DNA from: Sphingomonas sp. S2M10
GTDB taxonomy: Bacteria; Pseudomonadota; Alphaproteobacteria; Sphingomonadales; Sphingomonadaceae
NCBI RefSeq assembly: GCF_012650175.1
Contig: NZ_JAAILI010000029.1
Location: forward strand, 34,531 to 98,530
Reading direction: 5' to 3'
Length of the DNA: 64,000 nucleotides
The notes under the pieces are model-generated. The model saw only the letters and a program-made list of their open reading frames with translations, was not told where the DNA came from and searched no databases. A program made the translations under genes and the position numbers. Below, piece after piece: positions 54,204-64,000 of the stretch. The number at the start of each line of letters is the position of its first letter. Position 1 is the stretch's first letter.

Positions 54204-54260
54204 GCCCGTGTTTTTCGCTGATCGATCGGCGCTTAGCAAGATTGCGGTTCCTACTGAGGG

Positions 54261-55652
<1,392 letters not shown>

Positions 55653-55654
55653 TC

Positions 55655-56248
55655 ATGGTAGACGAAACGACCAGCATTTCGGGCGATCCGCTCGCAGGCA
55701 ATATGGGTGCGACCGGCGCGGCAAGCGGCGGCACCGAGGATGCGGGCACCAAGCGCACCGCGTCGGACACGATTCGCGAGGAAGCGTCGAAATATGCCGA
55801 CCAGGCGCGGGAGCACATCCTGGGCTTCGCCGGCACCGGCAAGGAACGCGCGACCACGGCGCTCGACGAAGTCGCCGAGATGATGCGGACCGCCGCGGGC
55901 GATGTCGATGCCAAGCTCGGCGCGCAATATGGCCAGTATGCCCGCACCGCCGCCGACGGCATCGCCGGCTTCGCGGACTCGCTGCGCGGCAAGGAAGTGA
56001 ACGAACTGCTCGACGAGGCGACCGAGTTTGTCAAAAAAAGCCCGGCAATCGCGGTCGGCACGGCGGCGGCGCTCGGCTTCGTGCTGGCGCGGGTGATCAA
56101 GTCGGGCATCGAGGCTTCGGGCACGACCACCACGAGCGACACCGTTTCCACCCCGACCGGCAATTCGCCGTCGACCGACGACCTGACGGTCGCGCCCGCC
56201 GGCTTCGGCGACGGGCCGTCCGTGTCCCCCGGCACCACCCAGAGCTAA
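55655..56248 (+). CDS. YqjD/ElaB-like (DUF883-type) helical membrane protein
   Basis: A 197-residue protein. A Gly/Thr-rich N-terminus leads into long amphipathic helices (DTIREEASKYADQAREHILGFAGTGKERATTALDEVAEMMRTAAGDVDAKL) and a weak membrane segment (SPAIAVGTAAALGFVLARVIKSG) near residue 135. A Thr/Ser-rich tail follows. The layout matches YqjD-type proteins, which in E. coli tether ribosomes to the inner membrane in stationary phase. The same role here is inferred. GGAGG lies 10 bases upstream. First gene of a four-gene run. Confidence 0.75.
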   Translation: MVDETTSISGDPLAGNMGATGAASGGTEDAGTKRTASDTIREEASKYADQAREHILGFAGTGKERATTALDEVAEMMRTAAGDVDAKLGAQYGQYARTAADGIAGFADSLRGKEVNELLDEATEFVKKSPAIAVGTAAALGFVLARVIKSGIEASGTTTTSDTVSTPTGNSPSTDDLTVAPAGFGDGPSVSPGTTQS

Positions 56249-56266
56249 GGACGGGCAGCCCAGGGC

Positions 56267-56608
56267 ATGGACGCCCCCCGAACGGAAGACGCCGGTATCG
56301 GTGAGCTGATCGGCCAGCTCACCGAAGACGCCAAGGATTATGCCCGCGCCGAAGTCGACTATGTCAAGGCGGTCGCCCAGGCCAAGCTGGCCGAGGTCAA
56401 GGGCGCGGCGATCGCCGCCGTCCTTGCGCTCGCCCTCGCTTTGGCCGCGGCGATCGGGCTGGTCGTCGGCGCGATCCTGACGCTGGCGACGCTGGTCGGC
56501 CCCGGCTGGGCGACGCTGATCGTCGTGGGCGTCAGCCTAGTCGTAGCGGCGCTGCTCGGCTGGGCGGCGGCGCGTGGCATCCGCAAGGCCATGGGAGCGC
56601 AAGCATGA
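56267..56608 (+). CDS. Phage-holin-like membrane protein, YqjE/DUF1469 family
   Basis: A 113-residue protein with an N-terminal amphipathic helix (DYARAEVDYVKAVAQAKLAEVK). Two membrane helices follow (AAIAAVLALALALAAAIGLVVGAILTL and WATLIVVGVSLVVAALLGWAAARG), as in the YqjE/Actinobacterial holin-X family. Partner genes on both sides are of the same stress-membrane type. Its stop overlaps the next ATG (ATGA). Confidence 0.83.
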   Translation: MDAPRTEDAGIGELIGQLTEDAKDYARAEVDYVKAVAQAKLAEVKGAAIAAVLALALALAAAIGLVVGAILTLATLVGPGWATLIVVGVSLVVAALLGWAAARGIRKAMGAQA

Positions 56609-56937
56609 CTTTACCCCGCGATCCCGACGCCGCCCGGGCGCGTGCCCGCGCGGCGCGCGACAAGCTAATGGCGACGGTCGGCACGGTTCAGGAACGGCTC
56701 AAGCCGCGCAATATCGCGCACGAGGCGATGGAGAATGCCAGGCAGAGCGTCACCACCATCGCGCGCGAAGGCACCGAAGCGGTCCGCGAACGTCCGTGGC
56801 TCGCCGCCGCGGTGACCAGCGGGATCGGGCTGGTGCTGGCGCGGGGCTGGATCGTCGACATTTTCCGCAAGGGCAAACACGAAACTGCCGAGCCTGCAAA
56901 GGGTTTGGACCACAAAGACAGCAATGCAGAAGGATGA
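56605..56937 (+). CDS. DUF3618-type membrane-associated protein
   Basis: A 110-residue protein beginning PRDPDAARARARAARDKLMATVGTVQERLKPRNIAHEA, the pattern of DUF3618 (R-x-R-x-x-L...V-L-x-x-R-L-x-P). An amphipathic helix comes next, and one hydrophobic segment (WLAAAVTSGIGLVLARGW) near residue 75. It is co-translated with the YqjE-like gene. Function unknown. Confidence 0.78.
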   Translation: MTLPRDPDAARARARAARDKLMATVGTVQERLKPRNIAHEAMENARQSVTTIAREGTEAVRERPWLAAAVTSGIGLVLARGWIVDIFRKGKHETAEPAKGLDHKDSNAEG

Positions 56938-56941
56938 CGCC

Positions 56942-57247
56942 ATGAGCACCGAAACCGAGACCGGATCGCGCCTCACCGAAAACCCCGCGCTGCTGCTCGC
57001 CGGCGGCGTCACGGTGGGCGTGGTGATCGGCATGCTGCTGCCGCGCTTCGAGCGTGAAAGGGCTGCACTGGAGCCGATCGGCCGCAAGCTTGCCGACGGC
57101 GCCGCTGCGGCGGTGCAGGCCGCCAAGGACAGCGGCCGCGAGCAGATCGAATCGCTGATCCCGAACAGCGATGCCACAAAGGAGCGCGTGTCGGCGTTGT
57201 TCGGCACGGTGATCGACGCCGCCAAGGACGCGACCGCCAAGCGCTGA
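56942..57247 (+). CDS. Small membrane-anchored helical protein, hypothetical
   Basis: A 101-residue protein. NPALLLAGGVTVGVVIGMLLPRFERERAALEPIG forms a membrane segment with a basic end, followed by an amphipathic Ala/Glu/Lys helix to the C-terminus. It looks like a shortened YqjD-type protein. The start is the ATG after an AAGGATGACGCC leader, 4 bases beyond the previous stop. Last of the four-gene run. Confidence 0.7.
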   Translation: MSTETETGSRLTENPALLLAGGVTVGVVIGMLLPRFERERAALEPIGRKLADGAAAAVQAAKDSGREQIESLIPNSDATKERVSALFGTVIDAAKDATAKR

Positions 57248-57324
57248 GCGGCCTATAAGGGGGTTGAGTGCGATGCTGCAGTGCCGGTAAGGGCTGCGGC
57301 ATCCCCCCACCCCCAGGAGGCGCA

Positions 57325-57552
57325 ATGAGCAAGCTTCACCTGGTCTTCGGCGGCCGCGTTGCCGATCCGACGACCCTCGATTTCGTCGATCCGTCCAAGC
57401 TCGACGTGGTCGGCATCTTTCCCGATTATGCGAGCGCCGAAAAGGCGTGGCGCGCCGCCGCGCAGCGCACCGTCGACGATGCCGAGATGCGCTATGTGGT
57501 TGTGCACCTCCACCGCCTGCTCGATCCGGATGTCGAAGCCGGCAAGGCCTGA
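57325..57552 (+). CDS. DUF4170-like small protein
   Basis: A 75-residue protein, KLHLVFGGRVADPTTLDFVDPSKLDVVGIFPDYASAEKAWRAAAQRTVDDAEMRYVVVHLHRLLDPD, which I recognise as the alphaproteobacterial DUF4170 pattern (LHLVFGG...VGIFPDYASAEKAWRA.AQ.TVDDA). AGGAGG lies 4 bases before ATG. Short alpha/beta domain; function unknown. Confidence 0.85.
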   Translation: MSKLHLVFGGRVADPTTLDFVDPSKLDVVGIFPDYASAEKAWRAAAQRTVDDAEMRYVVVHLHRLLDPDVEAGKA

Positions 57553-57606
57553 CGTCGGCTTGCCGATCCTCTTTTGAAGGACGGCGATCGCATTGACGAA
57601 ATGCTC

Positions 57607-57700
57607 GTCATCCCCGCGAAGGCGGGGATCCATTGGCGCCGGTGTCTCGGCTCTTGCTGCAACGCACAGGCGAATGGATCCCCGCCTTCGCGGGGATGAC
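57607..57700. repeat. REPIN-like inverted repeat pair
   Basis: A 28-bp perfect inverted repeat (57607-57634 with 57673-57700) separated by 38 bases. Each arm is also a small hairpin (atccccgc-gaag-gcggggat). I recall the arm sequence, with its catccccgcgaaggcgggga core, as a widespread proteobacterial REP-type repeat. Two inverted REPs form a typical REPIN. It sits between the convergent DUF4170-like gene and the gene after pckA. Confidence 0.85.
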
Positions 57701-57730
57701 GGTGGTTTTCCTGATATTTACGTCCGCCCC

Positions 57731-58096
57731 TTACGGCAGCGGCGCCAGATCCGGCTCCACGAAGCCGCGCCGAGCCGCCACCGAGAACAGTCGCTCCCGG
57801 CTGTAGAAGCGCAGGGGCCAGTCGCGTCGGCCCATCGGCGACGCCAGCAAGCCGTTTACCCGCGCCAACAGATCTTCCTCCCGCGCGTCGGCCAGGAACA
57901 GACGCACGCCGACGACGTAGCTGCGCGTGATCGTCTCGTGATAGCCGCTGCTATCGTCGTTCACCCCACCGACGCTCTCGTTAAACCGGCGGATGAGCCC
58001 GCCGATCTCGGCATCCACATCCACATCGGGCCGCTCGGTCAGCAAATACAGGCACGCCGCAAGATGGGCCTCGTGCGTCCAGTCCGCGCGCTGCAA
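57731..58096 (-). CDS. Hypothetical protein downstream of pckA
   Basis: At least 121 residues from TTG. It is soluble with helical pattern THEAHLAACLYLLTERPDVDVDAEIGGLIRRFNESVGGVNDDSSGYHETITRSYVVGVRLFLAD and a conserved-looking end (RDWPLRFYSRERLFSVAARRGFVEPDLAPL). The frame stays open upstream to 58183, coding a protein-like stretch ([29 protein letters not shown]) without any ATG, GTG or TTG; there a CTG overlaps the pckA stop. The true N-terminus may therefore be upstream. Function is unknown. Confidence 0.7.
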   Translation of the reverse strand: MQRADWTHEAHLAACLYLLTERPDVDVDAEIGGLIRRFNESVGGVNDDSSGYHETITRSYVVGVRLFLADAREEDLLARVNGLLASPMGRRDWPLRFYSRERLFSVAARRGFVEPDLAPLP

Positions 58097-58179
58097 GGTG
58101 CAGGCGAGTAGCCCCTCCCCGATCCGAACGATGGCCGCGGCGCTGGCGAAGCACCGCGGCGGAAGGTCGGCCGGGTCGC

Positions 58180-59781
<1,602 letters not shown>

Positions 59782-59815
59782 GTTCAAACCACCCTCCTCA
59801 AACACTGTCGCGCTA

Positions 59816-59844
59816 TTTATATGACAAAGCAGATGATTGCTTTG
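59816..59844 (-). promoter_or_regulatory. pckA promoter region with perfect dyad over the -35
   Basis: TATAAA (-10) at 59816-59821 on the minus strand. Just upstream, CAAAGCA-N6-TGCTTTG is a perfect 7-bp inverted repeat (59825-59844) covering the -35 position, where there is no TTGACA-like hexamer. This suggests an activator-dependent or repressible promoter. The regulator is not known. Confidence 0.5.
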
Positions 59845-59988
59845 CAGCGCAACTTTATTTCGAGGTCCTCCCTGACATGGGCGCGGCGAGGGGGTCAATC
59901 CGGGTAAGCGTTGTCGGTCGGTTGAGGCGGAAGAAACTTTGGTCTAACGGGTGGAGATGCTGATTTTGCGCCAGCCCCGGGTTGCCGG

Positions 59989-60699
59989 ATGACCGCCACG
60001 ATCGCGCTGGTCGATGACGACCGCAACATTCTCACCTCGGTGTCGATCGCGCTCCAGACCGAGGGTTTCCTGACCCGCGTCTATTCGGACGGCGAAAGCG
60101 CGCTCAAGGCGCTGATCGAGAACCCGCCCGAGCTGGCGGTGCTCGACATCAAGATGCCCAAGATGGACGGGCTGGAGCTGCTCCGCCGCCTGCGCGAGAA
60201 GAGCCAGATCCCGGTGATCTTCCTCACCAGCAAGGACGACGAGCTGGACGAGGCGCTGGGCCTGGCCATGGGTGCGGACGACTATATCGCCAAGCCTTTC
60301 TCGCAGCGCCTGCTGATCGCCCGCATCCGCGCGATCCTGCGCCGCACCGAACCCGCCCAGCCGGCGGCCGAGGGCGCCGCGCCCGCCGAGCCCGCCGAAG
60401 CGCTAGAGCGCGGCCGCCTGAGCATGGACCCGGCGCGCCACAAGGTCACCTGGGGCGGCGTAAACGTCACGCTGACCGTCACCGAATTCCTGATCCTGGA
60501 AACGCTCGCCCAGCGCCCGGGCATCGTCAAGACGCGCAACCAGCTGATGGACGCGGCCTATCAGGACGACATCTATGTCGACGACCGCACGATCGACAGC
60601 CACATCAAGCGCGTCCGCCGCAAGTTCCGGCAGGTAGATCCGGCGTTCGATGCGATCGAGACGCTGTATGGCGCCGGATACCGCTTCTCGGATGAATGA
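59989..60699 (+). CDS. chvI: Response regulator ChvI
   Basis: OmpR/PhoB-family regulator, 236 residues. The receiver has acidic DDD near residue 10 and phospho-acceptor Asp53 in [16 protein letters not shown], with the KPF lysine. The winged-helix domain ends [34 protein letters not shown]. Paired with ChvG next door, it is the acid/envelope-stress system of alphaproteobacteria. The gene overlaps chvG by 8 bases. Confidence 0.95.
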   Translation: MTATIALVDDDRNILTSVSIALQTEGFLTRVYSDGESALKALIENPPELAVLDIKMPKMDGLELLRRLREKSQIPVIFLTSKDDELDEALGLAMGADDYIAKPFSQRLLIARIRAILRRTEPAQPAAEGAAPAEPAEALERGRLSMDPARHKVTWGGVNVTLTVTEFLILETLAQRPGIVKTRNQLMDAAYQDDIYVDDRTIDSHIKRVRRKFRQVDPAFDAIETLYGAGYRFSDE

Positions 60700-62242
60700 C
60701 GAGCGCGACCTGGCGCTGCGATGGTCGGGCCGGGTCAGCCTCACGCCGCGGATACTGGCGGTCAACATCTTCGCGCTGGCGCTGCTGTGCGGCGGCTTCT
60801 TCTATCTCGACAGCTATCGCAGCCGGATCGTCGACAGCCGCGTCGAGCAGACCAGCCGCGAGGTGCGGCTGATCGCCCAGGCGCTGGCCTCTGCCACCGA
60901 CAAGCGGCGCGACCTGCTGGTGCTCAGCCTCGCCCGCGACATGGGCACGCGGATCCGCCTCTATGATCCCCAAGGCAAGCTGCTCAGCGACAGCCGCGAG
61001 CTCGGCCTGCGCAACCTGGTGCTGCGCGATCCGGACAAGGATCCGGTGGGCCAGACGATCGCGCGCTTCCTCGACGCGGTGATCGACAAGGTCGCGGGTG
61101 CCGACCGCGTGCCGCTCTACCGCGAGCATCCGCGCGATGCCGGGCTCGACTGGCCCGACGTCAAGACTGCGCTGGAGACCCACGCCGCGGCCGCGTCCGT
61201 GTGGCGTGCCCCCGATCGCACGCCCGTTATCACCGCCGCGGCGCCGATCACCGGGCTCGGGGTGGTGATGACCGCGTTCAACGCGCGCGACATCACCCAG
61301 ACGGTGCGGCTCGAGCGGTACCGGCTGGGGGTGGTGCTAGGCATCGTTTCGCTGGTCTCGGTGCTGCTGTCCCTCTTCCTCGCGCGCACCATCGTGCGGC
61401 CCTTGCGGCGGCTGGCACTGGCGGCGATTCGGGTGCGGCTCGGCCGCGCGCGTGAGGTCGTGGTGCCCCGCCTGCCCGAACGCCGCGACGAGATCGGCAT
61501 GCTCGCCCGCGCCCTCTCGGACATGAGCGGCGCCCTGCGCGCGCGGATCGACGCCACCGAAACCTTCGCCGCGGACGTTACGCACGAGCTCAAGAACCCC
61601 CTCGCCTCGCTCCGCTCCGCCGTGGAGGGGCTCTCGACCGTCAAGGACCCGGCCTTGCGCGACCAGCTGCTCGACATCGTCCGCGACGACGTCCACCGGC
61701 TCGACCGGCTGATCACCGATATCTCGGAAGCGTCGCGCATCGACGCCCAGCTCAGCCGCACCACCTTTGAGGCGTTCAACCTGGGCGACCTGATCGCCGC
61801 CCTCATCGGCCAGCGCGAGACGCGCGGCGTGCCCGAGGAGATCCGCCTCCGCTTCGATCGCCCGCGCGGCCAGTCGATGGAAGTGATGGGCGATCCGACC
61901 CGGCTCGAGCGCGTGTTCGAGAACCTGATCGAGAACGCCCTGTCCTTCTCGCCCCCCGGCGGGCTGATCGCGATCTCCGCGCAGGAAGAGGACGACACGC
62001 TCGCTATCTGGGTGGAGGACGAAGGCCCCGGCGTGCCGGAAGAAGCCCGCGAGGCGATCTTCCGCCGCTTCCACTCGGTCCGCCCCTCCGGCGAAGCGTT
62101 CGGCCAGCATTCGGGGCTCGGGCTTGCCATTGCCCGCACCATCGTCGAAGGCCATCAGGGAAGCATAACGGTGGAATCGCGGGAGGATCGATCGCAGGGC
62201 GCGCGCTTCGTGGTCCGGCTGCCGCTGGCGGCGCGCGCATGA
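60692..62242 (+). CDS. chvG: Sensor histidine kinase ChvG
   Basis: A 516-residue kinase. Two membrane helices (about 20-39 and 211-231) bracket a periplasmic sensor of 170 residues. HAMP comes next (about 232-285), then the phospho-accepting His298 in [13 protein letters not shown]. The ATPase domain has [30 protein letters not shown] and a GLGLAIART box. In rhizobia the periplasmic repressor ExoR binds ChvG; no exoR is in this window. The stop overlaps rapZ as ATGA. Confidence 0.95.
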   Translation: MNDERDLALRWSGRVSLTPRILAVNIFALALLCGGFFYLDSYRSRIVDSRVEQTSREVRLIAQALASATDKRRDLLVLSLARDMGTRIRLYDPQGKLLSDSRELGLRNLVLRDPDKDPVGQTIARFLDAVIDKVAGADRVPLYREHPRDAGLDWPDVKTALETHAAAASVWRAPDRTPVITAAAPITGLGVVMTAFNARDITQTVRLERYRLGVVLGIVSLVSVLLSLFLARTIVRPLRRLALAAIRVRLGRAREVVVPRLPERRDEIGMLARALSDMSGALRARIDATETFAADVTHELKNPLASLRSAVEGLSTVKDPALRDQLLDIVRDDVHRLDRLITDISEASRIDAQLSRTTFEAFNLGDLIAALIGQRETRGVPEEIRLRFDRPRGQSMEVMGDPTRLERVFENLIENALSFSPPGGLIAISAQEEDDTLAIWVEDEGPGVPEEAREAIFRRFHSVRPSGEAFGQHSGLGLAIARTIVEGHQGSITVESREDRSQGARFVVRLPLAARA

Positions 62243-63213
62243 CCGCCCCCGCCGATTCTGCCGTCTATAACGAGAGCAGCATGCAACGGCGTCGCCCCAA
62301 ACATATCCTGCTCGTCACCGGCATGTCCGGCGCCGGCAAGTCGACCGTACTGCGCACGCTGGAGGATCTCGGCTGGGAGGTGGTGGACAATCTCCCCCTG
62401 CTCCTCCTCAACCGGCTGCTCGATACCGCGCCCGGCGCCGATGGCGGCGACGACGAGCGCCCGCTGGCCCTCGGCCTCGGCACCCAGACCCGCGGCTTCG
62501 ATGCGGAGAGCATCGTCCAGCGCATCAAGAAGCTGCGCGAGGAGCAGGGCCTGGATGTCGGCACGCTGTTCCTCGAATGCACCGGCGCCGAGCTGATCCG
62601 CCGCTTCTCCGAGACCCGCCGCCGCCACCCGCTGGCGCAGGATCGCCCCGCCGAGGACGGAATCGCGCGCGAACGCGAGCTGCTCGGCCCCTTGCGTCGC
62701 TGGGCCAACCGGCTGATCGACACCAGCGACATGAAGGCCAACCAGCTGTCGCAGACGATCCGCGGGATCTTCTCCGAGGATGGCGGCAAGACCACCTTCA
62801 GCGTCACCTCGTTCGGCTTCTCCCGCGGGCTGCCGCGCGACGCCGACCTCGTCCTCGACATGCGCTTCCTGCGCAACCCGCACTGGGACCCGGTGCTTCG
62901 TCCCGGCACGGGACTCGACGCCGACGTCTCCGCCTATATCGCCGCCGATCCGGCCTATGACGCCGCCATGGCGCAGATCGAGTCGCTGCTGCTGCTCCTC
63001 CTCCCGCGCTACCAGGCGGAGGGGAAGGCCTATGTGACGATCGCGTTCGGCTGCACCGGCGGGCGGCACCGCTCGGTGCATGTCGCCGAGCGGATGGCCG
63101 CCCGGTTGCGCGACGAAGGATTTTCGCCCACGGTGACGCACAGAGATTTGCAGACCGCGCCACAGGACTCCCTGGAGGGGGCGCCGGTGTCCATGGCTAG
63201 GGGCGGAGAATAG
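62239..63213 (+). CDS. rapZ: RNase adapter protein RapZ
   Basis: A 324-residue GTP/ATP-binding protein of the YvcJ/RapZ family. The P-loop is TGMSGAGKSTVLRTLEDLGWEVVDNLP, and the middle contains FLECTGAELIRRFSETRRRHPL. The C-terminal domain has VTIAFGCTGGRHRSVHVAERMA and a late HRDLQ. In enterobacteria it guides decay of small RNA GlmZ; the alphaproteobacterial role is less clear. The N-terminus is extended by about 20 residues. It begins directly at the chvG stop, the place where hprK often stands in related genomes. Confidence 0.94.
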   Translation: MTAPADSAVYNESSMQRRRPKHILLVTGMSGAGKSTVLRTLEDLGWEVVDNLPLLLLNRLLDTAPGADGGDDERPLALGLGTQTRGFDAESIVQRIKKLREEQGLDVGTLFLECTGAELIRRFSETRRRHPLAQDRPAEDGIARERELLGPLRRWANRLIDTSDMKANQLSQTIRGIFSEDGGKTTFSVTSFGFSRGLPRDADLVLDMRFLRNPHWDPVLRPGTGLDADVSAYIAADPAYDAAMAQIESLLLLLLPRYQAEGKAYVTIAFGCTGGRHRSVHVAERMAARLRDEGFSPTVTHRDLQTAPQDSLEGAPVSMARGGE

Positions 63214-63214
63214 A

Positions 63215-63619
63215 ATGATCGGGTTGGTGCTCGTGACGCACGGACGACTCGCCGAGGAGTTCGTCGTCGCGATGGAACATGTGGTGGGGAAGCAGGAGCA
63301 GGTCGCCGCGATCTGCATCGGCCCCGAGGATGACATGGAGGGCCGCCGCGCCGACATCGCCAGCGCCATCGGCGCGGTCGATTCGGGCGAAGGCGTGATC
63401 GTGCTGAGCGACCTGTTCGGCGGCACCCCCTCCAATCTCGCCATCTCGCTGATGAAGGCGGGCAAGGTCGAGGTGATCGCCGGCATCAGCCTGCCGATGC
63501 TGATCCGCCTCGGCAGCGCCCGGAAGACCATGTCCGTCACCGACGCGGTGCTCGCCGCACGCGACGCCGGCCGCAAGTATGTGACGGTCGCGTCGGAAAT
63601 GCTGGGGCCGCCGCAATGA
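63215..63619 (+). CDS. EIIA component of the regulatory PTS (mannose-type)
   Basis: A 134-residue EIIA-Man-like domain. The phosphorylated histidine is His9 in VTHGRLAEEFV, and the DLFGGTPSNLA loop is conserved. No EIIB, EIIC or sugar permease genes are next to it, so it is a regulatory, not a transport, component, as in other alphaproteobacteria. The start is 1 base after the rapZ stop; its end overlaps HPr as ATGA. Confidence 0.94.
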   Translation: MIGLVLVTHGRLAEEFVVAMEHVVGKQEQVAAICIGPEDDMEGRRADIASAIGAVDSGEGVIVLSDLFGGTPSNLAISLMKAGKVEVIAGISLPMLIRLGSARKTMSVTDAVLAARDAGRKYVTVASEMLGPPQ

Positions 63620-63888
63620 GCCGCGTGTCGCGCGCGGTCCTGATCGAGAACCAGCGCGGCCTCCACGCCCGCGCGAGCATGGCGTTCGTCACGCTCGCCA
63701 GCACCCAGCCCTGCGAACTGACCGTCGAGAAGGACGGCAATAGCGCCGCCGGCACCTCGATCCTCGACCTGATGATGCTCGGCGCGGCCAAGGGCGACAC
63801 GATCACGATCTGGGCCGAAGGCGACGGCGCCGAAGGCGCGGTGCAGGCGCTGGTGGCGCTGGTCGAAGCGCGGTTCAACGAGGAGTGA
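63616..63888 (+). CDS. ptsH: HPr-family phosphocarrier protein
   Basis: A 90-residue HPr. The phosphorylated histidine is His17 in RGLHARAS. The regulatory-serine region is present as GTSILDLMMLGA with Ser48, so the site for HPr kinase is retained although no hprK is adjacent. It would receive phosphate from an EI (ptsP/ptsI) that lies outside the window. The gene ends 10 bases before the repeat at the window edge. Confidence 0.95.
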   Translation: MSRVSRAVLIENQRGLHARASMAFVTLASTQPCELTVEKDGNSAAGTSILDLMMLGAAKGDTITIWAEGDGAEGAVQALVALVEARFNEE

Positions 63889-63898
63889 TCCCAACTTA

Positions 63899-64000
63899 AG
63901 CCCCTCCCCTTCAGGGGAGGGGTTTGGGGTGGGGCAGTGTCTCACCGAGACCAACGTACGTTCTGGAATCCCTCCACCCCCAACCCCTCCCCTGAAGGGG
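63899..64000. repeat. Family B palindromic intergenic repeat, short copy (cut by window)
   Basis: It begins with hairpin cccctcccc-ttca-ggggagggg. It then shares the core ggggtggggcag..tctcaccgagacca..acgttctggaatccctccacc with 17396-17462. It lacks the 64-base unit at the left hairpin, so it is the empty form. The right arm (cccctcccctgaagggg) runs out of the window. Confidence 0.82.

Overview
The window is a GC-rich, tightly packed chromosomal segment of an alphaproteobacterium, most likely a Sphingomonas-type sphingomonad. The evidence is gene order plus protein style: a DUF2066-like protein/hda/ppk/ppx run diverging from purM-purN; lapA-pyrF-trpF-trpB-trpA-accD-folC; chvI-chvG-rapZ-EIIA-HPr diverging from pckA; pdhA with a lipoyl-domain pdhB; ftsB and eno; and sphingomonad-type small proteins (DUF6628-like, DUF4170-like). 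The left edge cuts trmFO and the right edge cuts an intergenic repeat. I see no tRNA, rRNA, CRISPR array, prophage or insertion sequence, and no gene-free stretch longer than about 235 bases.

Layout. 1-6.9 kb: trmFO, then a minus-strand run of ppx, ppk, hda and a secreted DUF2066-like protein, joined by 4-base overlaps or gaps. 6.9-12 kb: purM, purN, a small unknown, an endonuclease/exonuclease/phosphatase-fold protein and a patatin-like lipase. 12.1-18.8 kb: lapA-pyrF, an acetyltransferase flanked by a repeat, then trpF-trpB-trpA-accD and folC. 18.9-28.3 kb: DUF6628-like protein, AmpG, Rieske oxygenase, a 43-residue membrane peptide, a single-domain response regulator, an RluB-type pseudouridine synthase with a long basic tail, rsmD, a metabolite:H+ symporter and a PiT phosphate transporter behind a good Pho box. 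28.4-40.4 kb: UvrD/PcrA helicase, small envelope proteins, a conserved 25-residue hydrophobic peptide, two exporters of the major facilitator superfamily, cysK, an OmpA-type lipoprotein, a CPA1 antiporter and a SleB-type hydrolase. 40.4-47.9 kb: acyl-CoA dehydrogenase with its MerR regulator, hisI, purF, a short-chain dehydrogenase, an EF-hand protein and a squalene/phytoene-synthase-like protein. 48-51.2 kb: three Tad-type pseudopilin/TadG genes. 51.3-57.7 kb: pdhB-pdhA, ftsB, eno, and a four-gene cluster of small membrane/helical stress proteins. 57.7-64 kb: pckA, ChvI-ChvG and the regulatory phosphotransferase proteins.

The most unusual signal is in the intergenic repeats. Two unrelated palindromic host repeats each occur as a longer and a shorter copy. 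In both longer copies the extra DNA is the same 64-base unit, in opposite orientations, which folds as a closing stem carrying two hairpins. The two 64-mers differ at six positions, and all six fall in three paired positions as compensatory changes. This looks like a small structured mobile element that settles inside other repeats. Another palindromic repeat supplies the only good ribosome binding site of purN, which starts at TTG.

Other regulatory signals are a MerR-type dyad over a promoter that starts transcription at or next to the ATG, further candidate leaderless promoters (rluB-type gene, uvrD), and a perfect dyad over the -35 region of the pckA promoter. The usual hprK gene is missing between chvG and rapZ, although HPr keeps the serine.
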